In this document: positions 1-5,420 of the stretch, in pieces
How positions within the stretch are numbered: the first letter of the stretch is position 1
Layout of the letters: each line of letters starts with the position of its first letter
Assembly: GCA_900766865.1 (NCBI GenBank)
Contig: CAAFXA010000449.1
Coordinates: forward strand, 1-5,862
Source of the DNA: an uncultured Akkermansia sp.
Lineage (GTDB): Bacteria > Verrucomicrobiota > Verrucomicrobiia > Verrucomicrobiales > Akkermansiaceae
Direction of reading: 5' to 3'
Length of the DNA: 5,862 nt
The notes under the pieces: generated by a model
Seen by the model: the letters and a program-made list of their open reading frames with translations, nothing else
What the model was told of the DNA's origin: nothing
The model's database searches: none
Position numbers and translations under genes: made by a program

Positions 1-324
1 CTTCTCCAGATACTCATAAATGGAGACAACCTTGTAATCATAATAGGGCTTCAGGAACAACTTACCCACAATAATGCGCCCCAGAATAGCGCCGATACCC
101 AGTTGAGCGTAGGCAAAGTTACGCAGCACAAACCCCTCGCCGGGTGTGCCCAGGAAGGTAGCGGCACTGATTTCCGCGGCGATGATGGAGGCCAGAATAG
201 CCCACCAAGGCAAACTGCGGTTGCCCAGGGCATAGTCCTCCAGGCTGTCCTGCTTGCGTCCGGCATAGAGACCAATGCCGAAAATCGCCACAAAATAAAC
301 ACCAACAACTAAAAAATCTATCAT
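1..324 (-). CDS. Sodium:solute symporter (SSS family), N-terminal part, cut by the window edge
   Basis: Inner-membrane transporter expected to couple Na+ entry to uptake of a small solute; the substrate cannot be told from this fragment. Reading starts at the ATG at 324-322 and stays open for exactly 108 codons to base 1. The protein begins MIDFLVVGVYFVAIFGIGLY, a first transmembrane helix. Residues 22-40 hold the polar stretch with a GRKQ..LEDYALGNR pattern typical of the family. A second hydrophobic segment at about 41-60 contains the family-typical ISAATFLGTPGEG, and a third lies at about 73-92. Full-length members are usually around 500 residues, so most of the gene is outside the window. 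It lies 78 bases downstream of pyrG on the same strand with no promoter visible between them, so co-transcription is likely. No Shine-Dalgarno sequence precedes the start. The family call is firm; the substrate is unknown. Confidence 0.88.
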   Translation of the reverse strand, partial: MIDFLVVGVYFVAIFGIGLYAGRKQDSLEDYALGNRSLPWWAILASIIAAEISAATFLGTPGEGFVLRNFAYAQLGIGAILGRIIVGKLFLKPYYDYKVVSIYEYLEK

Positions 325-339
325 AACCCATCAGAAAGC

Positions 340-382
340 GCGAAGCACGAAGCGCCGGCAGAGCCATTACTTCGTACTTCGC
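340..382 (-). promoter_or_regulatory. Stem-loop between pyrG and the symporter gene
   Basis: Two 13-base arms, GCGAAGCACGAAG (340-352) and CTTCGTACTTCGC (370-382), are inverted repeats around a 17-base loop. On the plus strand one pair is a C/A mismatch. In minus-strand RNA, the direction of pyrG and the symporter, that pair becomes G-U, so all 13 positions can pair. Each arm also contains a short direct repeat of CGAAG. The structure begins about 20 bases after the pyrG stop and ends about 15 bases before the symporter ATG. It is followed only by a weak U-run (CGCUUUCUG), so it is a poor intrinsic terminator. It could be a partial terminator, an mRNA processing or stability element, or a brake on symporter translation. 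The hairpin is seen directly; its role is inferred. Confidence 0.6.
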
Positions 383-402
383 ATAAGGTTGATGTGCCTT
401 TG

Positions 403-2016
403 TTATGCCTGCTTCTTCTCGAGCGCGGCGGCCACCAGTCCGGTGAAGAGCGGGTGCGGAGCCGTGGGGCGGCTCTGGAACTCGGGGTGGTACTGGCAGG
501 CAATGAAGTAGGGATGCCCGGGCAGCTCCACAACCTCCACCAGGCCATGTTCATCATTCACGGCAGAAATCACCATACCGGCCTTCTCGCAGGCCTCACG
601 GAAGTCTGCATTGAACTCGTAGCGGTGGCGGTGGCGCTCGGAGATAATCTCGGCACCGCCGTAGAGCTTGCTGCAAAGGCTGCCGGGCTGGATGTGGGCA
701 GGATAGGCACCCAGTCGCATGGTGGCGCCCATGTTGGTGACAGTCTTCTGCTCCTCCTGCAGGCAGATAACGGGGTGAGCCGTATTCTTGTCGAACTCAG
801 TGGAGTTGGCATCGGCCATTCCCAGCACGTTGCGGGCGTACTCGATAACAGCCACCTGCATACCCAGGCAGATACCGAAGAAGGGAATCCCCTTCTCGCG
901 GGCATACTGCACAGCCATAATCTTGCCTTCCACACCGCGCTCGCCGAAACCGCCGGGCACCAGAATGCCGTCCACGTCGCCAATCAGGGTCTCGCAGTTG
1001 CTGCTTTCCAGCTGCTCGGCATCCACACGCACGATTTCCACGCGGCAGTCGTTGGCAGCGCCGGCATGAGTAAAGCTCTCGTAGATGGACTTATAGGCAT
1101 CCTGCAGGGAGATGTACTTGCCTACCACGGCAATACGCACGCTGTGGGAGGGATGAATCACGCGCCCCACAAACTTCTGCCACTCATCCATCTTGGGCTT
1201 GGGAACTGTGATACCCAGCACCTCCGTCACAATGCGGTCCACGCGGTCGCGGCCAAGATCCAGCGGGCACTCGTAGATGCTGTGCTTCACATCGCAGAAG
1301 GCCACTACGTTGCGCGGAGACACGTTGCAGAACATACCAATCTTGCGCTTCTCTTCCTCGGTGAGGTTGTCCATCTCGGTACGGCACACAATGATGTCCG
1401 GCTGAATACCAATCTCGCGCAGCTTGGCAACACTCTGCTGGGTGGGCTTTGTCTTGGTCTCGCCGGCAGCCTTAATGTAGGGCAGAAGAGTCACATGGAT
1501 GAAGCAACAGTTGTTGCGCCCCACCTCCAGGGCAAACTGGCGCAGGGCTTCCAGGAACAGGTAACCTTCGATATCACCCACCGTACCACCGATTTCCGTG
1601 ATAATGACATCGCATTCCTTGTTGGCCTCGGTCAGGTCGTAGAGGCGCTGCTTAATCTCATCAGTCACATGGGGGATGTACTGCACGGTCTTGCCCAGGT
1701 AGTCGCCACGGCGCTCCTTCTCCAGAACGTGCTCAAACACCTTACCGCTGGTCAGATTGTTCAGACGGGAAAGCTCGCAGTGAATGAAACGCTCGTAGTG
1801 GCCCAGGTCCAGGTCCGTCTCAGCACCATCGTTGAGCACATACACCTCACCATGCTGGTAGGGGCTCATGGTGCCGGGGTCGATGTTCAGATAGGGGTCA
1901 AACTTCTGCATCGTCACATCCAGACCGCAGTGCTCCAGCAATGTGCCGATGGAGGCTGCTGCAAGGCCTTTACCGAGAGAGGATACCACGCCGCCTGTAA
2001 CAAAGATGTATTTCAT
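403..2016 (-). CDS. pyrG: CTP synthase (glutamine-hydrolysing)
   Basis: Cytoplasmic enzyme that makes CTP from UTP, ATP and glutamine, the last step of de novo pyrimidine nucleotide synthesis. The 537-residue length is normal (E. coli has 545). The N-terminal synthetase domain (about 1-270) opens with the nucleotide-binding loop [10 protein letters not shown] (residues 8-17). It carries [15 protein letters not shown] near 44-60, [15 protein letters not shown] at 63-77 with a likely Mg2+-binding Asp70, and [11 protein letters not shown] at 141-151. The C-terminal class I glutamine amidotransferase domain has the oxyanion region PGGFGERG (354-361), the nucleophile Cys383 in GICLGMQ, and the His510/Glu512 pair in CQYHPEF. 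All catalytic residues are present, so it should be active. The ATG at 2016 is supported by the conserved KYIFVTGG start and by a promoter about 33 bases upstream. No Shine-Dalgarno sequence is visible. The 5' leader does not begin with a run of G, so the CTP-sensing slippage attenuation known for some Gram-positive pyrG genes is not suggested. Confidence 0.98.
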   Translation of the reverse strand: MKYIFVTGGVVSSLGKGLAAASIGTLLEHCGLDVTMQKFDPYLNIDPGTMSPYQHGEVYVLNDGAETDLDLGHYERFIHCELSRLNNLTSGKVFEHVLEKERRGDYLGKTVQYIPHVTDEIKQRLYDLTEANKECDVIITEIGGTVGDIEGYLFLEALRQFALEVGRNNCCFIHVTLLPYIKAAGETKTKPTQQSVAKLREIGIQPDIIVCRTEMDNLTEEEKRKIGMFCNVSPRNVVAFCDVKHSIYECPLDLGRDRVDRIVTEVLGITVPKPKMDEWQKFVGRVIHPSHSVRIAVVGKYISLQDAYKSIYESFTHAGAANDCRVEIVRVDAEQLESSNCETLIGDVDGILVPGGFGERGVEGKIMAVQYAREKGIPFFGICLGMQVAVIEYARNVLGMADANSTEFDKNTAHPVICLQEEQKTVTNMGATMRLGAYPAHIQPGSLCSKLYGGAEIISERHRHRYEFNADFREACEKAGMVISAVNDEHGLVEVVELPGHPYFIACQYHPEFQSRPTAPHPLFTGLVAAALEKKQA

Positions 2017-2048
2017 GTGTGTGTAAAGTGTTTTGTTCTGTCTCGCAC

Positions 2049-2077
2049 ATGCTACCAGATATTACTGCAAGTGTCGA
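2049..2077 (-). promoter_or_regulatory. Predicted pyrG promoter (sigma70-type, extended -10)
   Basis: Read on the minus strand, a -35 box TCGACA (2077-2072; 5 of 6 against TTGACA) is separated by exactly 17 bases from a -10 box TAGCAT (2054-2049; 4 of 6 against TATAAT). TG sits one base before the -10 box, an extended -10 feature. Transcription should start near 2042, giving a leader of about 25 bases before the pyrG ATG at 2016. The -10 region is nearly identical to that of the peptidase promoter at 3199-3215. The call rests on consensus match and placement only. Confidence 0.6.
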
Positions 2078-2169
2078 GTCTTTGCCGTTATTTTTCCTCG
2101 TGAATACATCAAATCCACCCATTTCACATTACCCCAATAAACTGATTAATAGTTTTTTGCATATTCCTC

Positions 2170-2198
2170 TTGCAATAGCTACCAGCTCGTGCTATACT
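2170..2198 (+). promoter_or_regulatory. Predicted promoter of the ROK-type regulator gene
   Basis: A -35 box TTGCAA (2170-2175) and a -10 box TATACT (2193-2198) are separated by 17 bases, with TG one base upstream of the -10 box (extended -10). Transcription should start near 2205, giving a leader of about 24 bases before the ATG at 2229. This placement is the best argument that the regulator begins at 2229 and not at one of the in-frame ATGs upstream, which would lie before or within the promoter. Confidence 0.65.
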
Positions 2199-2208
2199 TT
2201 CTTAACCC

Positions 2209-2221
2209 GGCTTATTAAGCC
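2209..2221. promoter_or_regulatory. Palindromic candidate operator in the regulator's leader
   Basis: GGCTTATTAAGCC is a perfect 6+1+6 base palindrome. It lies about 4 to 17 bases after the predicted transcription start of the regulator gene and 7 bases before its ATG. The single central base makes a stable RNA hairpin unlikely, so a protein-binding site on DNA is the more natural reading. The helix-turn-helix regulator encoded just downstream is the obvious candidate for binding, which would give autoregulation by roadblock. No second copy was found near the peptidase promoter. The palindrome is seen; its function is inferred. Confidence 0.4.
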
Positions 2222-2228
2222 CCCATCT

Positions 2229-3107
2229 ATGAGCAAGGCAGAAACAGCAGTCAGACAGAGCATGCACGAGCGCGGAGAAGCGACGCGCCCGCAGTTGGCC
2301 GCAGCCACGGGGCTGAGCCTCGTATCGGTAGGCAAAGCGGTAGAGGCATTATGTCGGCGTGGGGAACTGAGGAAGGTCGGGGAAGTACCGTCCGGCGGAG
2401 GGCGGCCCGTTCAGCTCTATCGCTATAATGCGCACTATGCGCAGCATGCGCTCGTACAGATGGAGCGCCGGGGCACCCTGTTACATTGCACGGCGGAGCT
2501 GCTGGATTTGCAGGGCAAACAAACCACCAGTCGCACAGCAGATTTTGCCTATCTGGAAAAGGAAAGTCTGGATGGCCTGCTGAGCGAGTTACTGCGCGGG
2601 CGCCGCCTGAGCAGTATCACCCTCCTCTTCCCGGCAGACACCACCCCTACTGGCCTGGCTGCTCACCTGGAAGAAGTGTACCATTGTCCGGTGAGGCGGC
2701 CTGCGCTTTCCACCCTGCTGGCAGAAGACAGTCCGGAGGGCGCTGCGACCATCTGTCTGGCAGAATCCACTCCACCCAGCTGCACCATCCGCCGCCACGG
2801 ACAGCTGCAGGAAAGCGGCCCTCTGCACCTGTTACCCATGCCTGCAGAGTGGGAGCATCTGGACTACGGCGAGCGCAGCCTGGTGGAAGAAATGACAGCC
2901 CGACTTCTGCACATCATCACCTGCACTCTACAGCCCGCGCAGATTATCCTCTACACCCCCCTGCTCAGCTCCCGCCTCACGGAACGCATACGCTACAACG
3001 CCGCCACCAAACTGCGCGGGGCTTTGCCAGAGCTTCATTTCCGAACGCTCACCCCCCAGTTGCTCAGCCGTGCCACGCATAGAGGTGCCTGCCAAACAGT
3101 GCATTGA
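2229..3107 (+). CDS. ROK/NagC-type transcription regulator with degenerate sugar-binding domain
   Basis: Predicted cytoplasmic DNA-binding regulator of 292 residues. Residues 15-65 form a winged helix-turn-helix of the type at the front of NagC/Mlc/XylR repressors: ATRPQLAAATGLSLVSVGKA is followed by a basic stretch and the wing signature GGGRPVQLYRYNA (56-68). The remaining ~225 residues resemble a shortened ROK (sugar kinase-fold) domain. An early strand pair ending LLDLQGK (91-97) corresponds to the usual start of that domain, and the helix-strand-helix at 217-272 (LVEEMTARLLHII...QIILYTPLLSSRLTERI) matches its usual C-terminal end. DxGxT, the catalytic Asp motif, ExGH and the zinc-binding cysteine cluster are all missing, so no kinase activity is expected. 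The start at 2229 is chosen because a good promoter lies just upstream; there is no Shine-Dalgarno sequence. It is divergent from pyrG and 115 bases upstream of the peptidase gene, which is its likeliest target (inference). The HTH assignment is strong; the ROK relationship of the rest is moderate. Confidence 0.8.
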   Translation: MSKAETAVRQSMHERGEATRPQLAAATGLSLVSVGKAVEALCRRGELRKVGEVPSGGGRPVQLYRYNAHYAQHALVQMERRGTLLHCTAELLDLQGKQTTSRTADFAYLEKESLDGLLSELLRGRRLSSITLLFPADTTPTGLAAHLEEVYHCPVRRPALSTLLAEDSPEGAATICLAESTPPSCTIRRHGQLQESGPLHLLPMPAEWEHLDYGERSLVEEMTARLLHIITCTLQPAQIILYTPLLSSRLTERIRYNAATKLRGALPELHFRTLTPQLLSRATHRGACQTVH

Positions 3108-3129
3108 CGATTTACAACGGCGCCCTTTC

Positions 3130-3153
3130 ATCGACAAATTTCAATTTTTCGAT
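3130..3153. repeat. AT-rich imperfect inverted repeat upstream of the peptidase gene
   Basis: The arms ATCGACAAATT (3130-3140) and AATTTTTCGAT (3143-3153) pair at 10 of 11 positions around a 2-base centre. It lies 22 bases after the regulator's stop codon and ends about 33 bases before the -35 box of the peptidase promoter. It could be a regulator-binding site upstream of that promoter or a weak transcript end for the regulator. It is too AT-rich and lacks a proper U-tract for a classical intrinsic terminator. Such repeats also arise by chance in AT-rich DNA. Confidence 0.3.
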
Positions 3154-3185
3154 ATGAGGCGTTTATAGAGCTTCCCGCATTGAGA

Positions 3186-3213
3186 TTGACAAATAGGAAA
3201 CATCTGGTAGAAT
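3186..3213 (+). promoter_or_regulatory. Promoter of the peptidase-kinase operon, placed for a leaderless transcript
   Basis: A perfect -35 box TTGACA (3186-3191) is followed after 16 bases by a -10 box TAGAAT (3208-3213; 5 of 6) with an extended -10 TG at 3205-3206. The -10 box ends only 9 bases before the ATG at 3223. A start about 7 bases after the -10 box falls near 3220, leaving two or three bases of leader at most. The next in-frame ATG (3250) would remove the only basic residue of the signal peptide, so moving the start downstream is not attractive. Confidence 0.7.
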
Positions 3214-3222
3214 GTCGCGCCT

Positions 3223-4425
3223 ATGCACATACGAGCCATACTCGCAACGATGTGCGCCCTGGGGCTCAGCGGAGCCGCCATGGGTGCAGTACCGGAGCAT
3301 TTCCAACCCCGCGCTAAAGAGCTGCTGGCAGACAGTATCGAGCTGATTCCCAGCGAGCACCAGCTCAACGTCATTTACTTCCATGGTACTGACAGCCAGC
3401 CAATAGCCGACTACGAGCGCCGCATCAGCGAGTTGCTCCTCTACGTGCAACAATACTACGGCAAAGAAATGGCACGCAATGGTCTCGGGGCTCATTCCTT
3501 CGGTCTGCAGATGAAGGAGAACGGCAACGTGAATATCCACCTCGTCAAGGGTAGCAAACCGCATGCAGCCTATGCCTACGGCACCGGTCACAATGCCTGC
3601 CTGGAAGAAGTGAACGCCTATCTGGACGCCGTTCCGGGCCGCCGCGGCAGCAAGCACACATTCGTCATCATGCCCACCCACTACGATGAGAAGTACAACG
3701 ACCTCAACCCCGGTGGCGTACCTTTCTACGGACTGGGCACCAATTGCTTCGCACTCGATTACGCACATTTCGACATCAGTCACCTGGGGCAGAATACCCG
3801 GAAAGGCCACCTGCTTACCAAGTGGTACGGCGGCTTTGCGCACGAGCTGGGCCACGGCCTGAACCTGCCGCACAACAAGGGCATCAAGAGCGAGAACGCC
3901 ACCCTCGGCACGGCTCTCATGGGTGCCGGCAACTACACTTTCGGGCTGCGCCCCACCTATATCACGCTGCCCAGCTGTCGCATTCTGGCGCATTCCGAGC
4001 TCTTTGTTCCGAAAGGCACGGCCACGGATTTCTACACACAATACCAGGCACCGGCCATCGAGGCAGCCAGCTTCCGCCGCGAGGGGGATACACTGGAGTT
4101 GCTGCTGGTGACAGATGCCAACGTGGTGAACGTGAATGCCTACATTCAGGACCCACCCTTCCATGTGAATCAGGACTACGATGCCGTGCCCTTTGCCTGC
4201 ACCATGTCGAAAGACGCAAAGGGAAAGACCTCTGCCTTTGGCATCATTCCTCTGGCAGAGCTGGGCGAACTGAAGAACGTGCAGGATGGCCCTCTGGCTC
4301 TTGATTTGCTCATCCAGACACACGAGGGCAGCCGCTTCCGCTGGCACATCCCCTTCCAGCTCAAACAGGTTCCCACCGAAGGAAGCCTCGATATGGGCAC
4401 CCCTACCCTCAGGCGCGGCTACTGA
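3223..4425 (+). CDS. ogpA: Secreted zinc metallopeptidase, OgpA-like mucin O-glycopeptidase
   Basis: Predicted exported endopeptidase that cuts mucin-type glycoproteins next to O-glycosylated Ser/Thr, by homology to A. muciniphila OgpA. The 400 residues start with a short signal peptide (His3 and Arg4, hydrophobic 5-19, Ala/Gly-rich cleavage region about 19-22); there is no lipobox. The catalytic centre HELGHGLNLPHN has zinc ligands His207, His211 and His217 and general base Glu208, the metzincin pattern HExxHxxNxxH. The following TALMGAGNYTFG (230-241) supplies the expected Met-turn (Met233). Segments DYERRISELLLYVQQYYGKE (63-82), NPGGVPFYGLGTNCFALDY (162-180), LLTKWYGGFAHE (197-208) and YIQDPPFHVNQDYDAV (307-322) agree closely with OgpA as remembered; no alignment was run. 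All catalytic residues are intact. The C-terminal ~150 residues look like a beta-rich domain. It sits behind a ROK-type regulator and four bases ahead of a sugar kinase gene. Substrate specificity is inferred from homology. Confidence 0.9.
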   Translation: MHIRAILATMCALGLSGAAMGAVPEHFQPRAKELLADSIELIPSEHQLNVIYFHGTDSQPIADYERRISELLLYVQQYYGKEMARNGLGAHSFGLQMKENGNVNIHLVKGSKPHAAYAYGTGHNACLEEVNAYLDAVPGRRGSKHTFVIMPTHYDEKYNDLNPGGVPFYGLGTNCFALDYAHFDISHLGQNTRKGHLLTKWYGGFAHELGHGLNLPHNKGIKSENATLGTALMGAGNYTFGLRPTYITLPSCRILAHSELFVPKGTATDFYTQYQAPAIEAASFRREGDTLELLLVTDANVVNVNAYIQDPPFHVNQDYDAVPFACTMSKDAKGKTSAFGIIPLAELGELKNVQDGPLALDLLIQTHEGSRFRWHIPFQLKQVPTEGSLDMGTPTLRRGY

Positions 4426-4429
4426 AGAC

Positions 4430-5374
4430 ATGAACAAGGCAATTGCAGTAGATTTCGGCGGCACGAGCATTAAGATGGGCGTGACACAGGGGGCGAATAT
4501 TCTGACAAAAGCAGAGCCCCTGCCCACACCAGCCTACGACAGCCCCGCGGCCATTATCGAGGCCATGTGCACCACCGCACGGGAGCTGCTGCAACACCAC
4601 CCCGATGCAGCAGCCATTGGCCTCGGCATGCCCGGATGGACAGATTTTCACCGGGGCGTGCTCTACCAGCTCACCAACGTGCCGGTATGGAATCATGAAG
4701 TGCCTGTGCGCGACATTATGCAGCAGGCGCTCGGCCTGCCCGTGGTGCTGGATAATGATGCCAACTGCATGGCCTATGCCGAATGGCAGCTGGGCGCAGG
4801 CAAAGGACTGGAAAGCCTGGCCTGCCTGACGCTCGGTACCGGCATAGGCGGCGGAATCGTGGTGCACAACCGCATGCTGCGAGGCCGCACAGTCTCCGCG
4901 GCAGAACTCGGTCAGACCAGCATTGCCTGGCAGGGACGCACCGGCCCCTTCGGCAACCGCGGCGCCATCGAGGAATACATCGGCAACAACGAGTTTGCCG
5001 CAGATGCAGCACGCGCCTACGCAGATGCCGGCATTCCCCGCACACCGGAGGAATGCACCCCCTACCTTCTGGCTCAGGCGGCACAGCAGGGCTGCCCCAT
5101 TGCACGCAGCATGTACAACGGATTTGCAGAAAAACTGGCCACCCTCATCATGAACCTCATGTACGCCATCGTACCGGAGGCTATCATCATCGGCGGTGGC
5201 GTTGCCCGCGCTGGCTCCCTGCTCTTTGAGCCACTGCACGCCCGCCTGAAGGAGCAACTCTTCCCGGTACACTATGCCGCTTTGCGCGTGCTGCCCGCCC
5301 ACTTCGGGGCAGATTCCGGCCTCATCGGTGCGGGGTTGATGGCGGCTGATTACGCTGAAGGTAAATTATTCTGA
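4430..5374 (+). CDS. ROK-family sugar kinase lacking the zinc-binding motif
   Basis: Predicted cytoplasmic ATP-dependent hexose or N-acetylhexosamine kinase of 314 residues, a normal ROK length. Visible motifs are the phosphate-binding DFGGTSIKMG (residues 8-17), GLGMPGW (64-70), the catalytic-Asp motif LDNDANCMAYAEW (107-119, base Asp110), the second phosphate loop LTLGTGIGGG (133-142) and the adenosine-side loop IIIGGGVA (252-259). The family's ExGH motif reads ELGQ (159-162), and the region that normally carries the CxCGxxGCxE zinc cluster reads TGPFGNRGAIEEY (171-183) with no cysteine. Charged and glycine landmarks around it are kept, so this looks like a zinc-free subgroup, not decay. 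The ATG at 4430 gives the standard MNKAIAVDFGGT start four bases after the peptidase stop, indicating one operon and probable translational coupling; GAAG just before the ATG is too close to be a normal ribosome binding site. Substrate is unknown; glucose, GlcNAc or another mucin-derived sugar is possible. Confidence 0.9.
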   Translation: MNKAIAVDFGGTSIKMGVTQGANILTKAEPLPTPAYDSPAAIIEAMCTTARELLQHHPDAAAIGLGMPGWTDFHRGVLYQLTNVPVWNHEVPVRDIMQQALGLPVVLDNDANCMAYAEWQLGAGKGLESLACLTLGTGIGGGIVVHNRMLRGRTVSAAELGQTSIAWQGRTGPFGNRGAIEEYIGNNEFAADAARAYADAGIPRTPEECTPYLLAQAAQQGCPIARSMYNGFAEKLATLIMNLMYAIVPEAIIIGGGVARAGSLLFEPLHARLKEQLFPVHYAALRVLPAHFGADSGLIGAGLMAADYAEGKLF

Positions 5375-5393
5375 TTATTTTTTGAACAACGCA

Positions 5394-5418
5394 CAAAGTC
5401 TAACAGTCTCAAACTTTG
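5394..5418 (+). repeat. Short inverted repeat just before the membrane protein gene
   Basis: CAAAGT (5394-5399) and ACTTTG (5413-5418) can form a 6-bp stem around a 13-base loop that ends two bases before the ATG at 5421. It could influence initiation of the downstream gene, which has no Shine-Dalgarno sequence, but the stem is short and AT-rich. No terminator with a U-tract is seen in the 46-base gap after the kinase gene, so read-through is likely. Confidence 0.25.
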
Positions 5419-5420
5419 CC

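Noticed and set aside
119..367. Minus-strand frames at 51-308 and 119-367 that could be read as small proteins
   Set aside because: They overlap the symporter in other frames. The symporter frame gives family-typical membrane helices and motifs, and these frames do not.
394..2103. Long open frame (569 codons) on the plus strand antisense to pyrG
   Set aside because: It lies almost exactly opposite a conserved enzyme gene, its translation is a low-complexity Leu/Gly/His/Ala-rich mix with no recognisable motif, and it has no promoter. It is a by-product of the codon use of pyrG.
2100..2127. GTGAA...TTCAC inverted repeat with an 18-base spacer in the divergent intergenic region
   Set aside because: Five-base arms this far apart are expected by chance in AT-rich DNA, and the repeat is not placed against either promoter in a telling way.
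2019..2228. A 70-residue N-terminal extension of the regulator to an ATG at 2019
   Set aside because: The extension covers the pyrG promoter region and the regulator's own promoter at 2170-2198, has no coding character, and the HTH domain is complete from 2229.
3163..4527. Open frame of 454 codons on the minus strand opposite the peptidase gene
   Set aside because: The opposite strand has an intact catalytic motif, signal peptide and promoter. The antisense translation shows no domain pattern.
4409..5302. Open frame of 297 codons on the minus strand opposite the sugar kinase gene
   Set aside because: The kinase on the plus strand has all family motifs. The antisense product is Cys/His/Gly-rich without order.
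5375..5420. TTGAAC at 5382-5387 as a -35 box for the membrane protein gene
   Set aside because: No acceptable -10 box lies 15-19 bases downstream, so no independent promoter is claimed.
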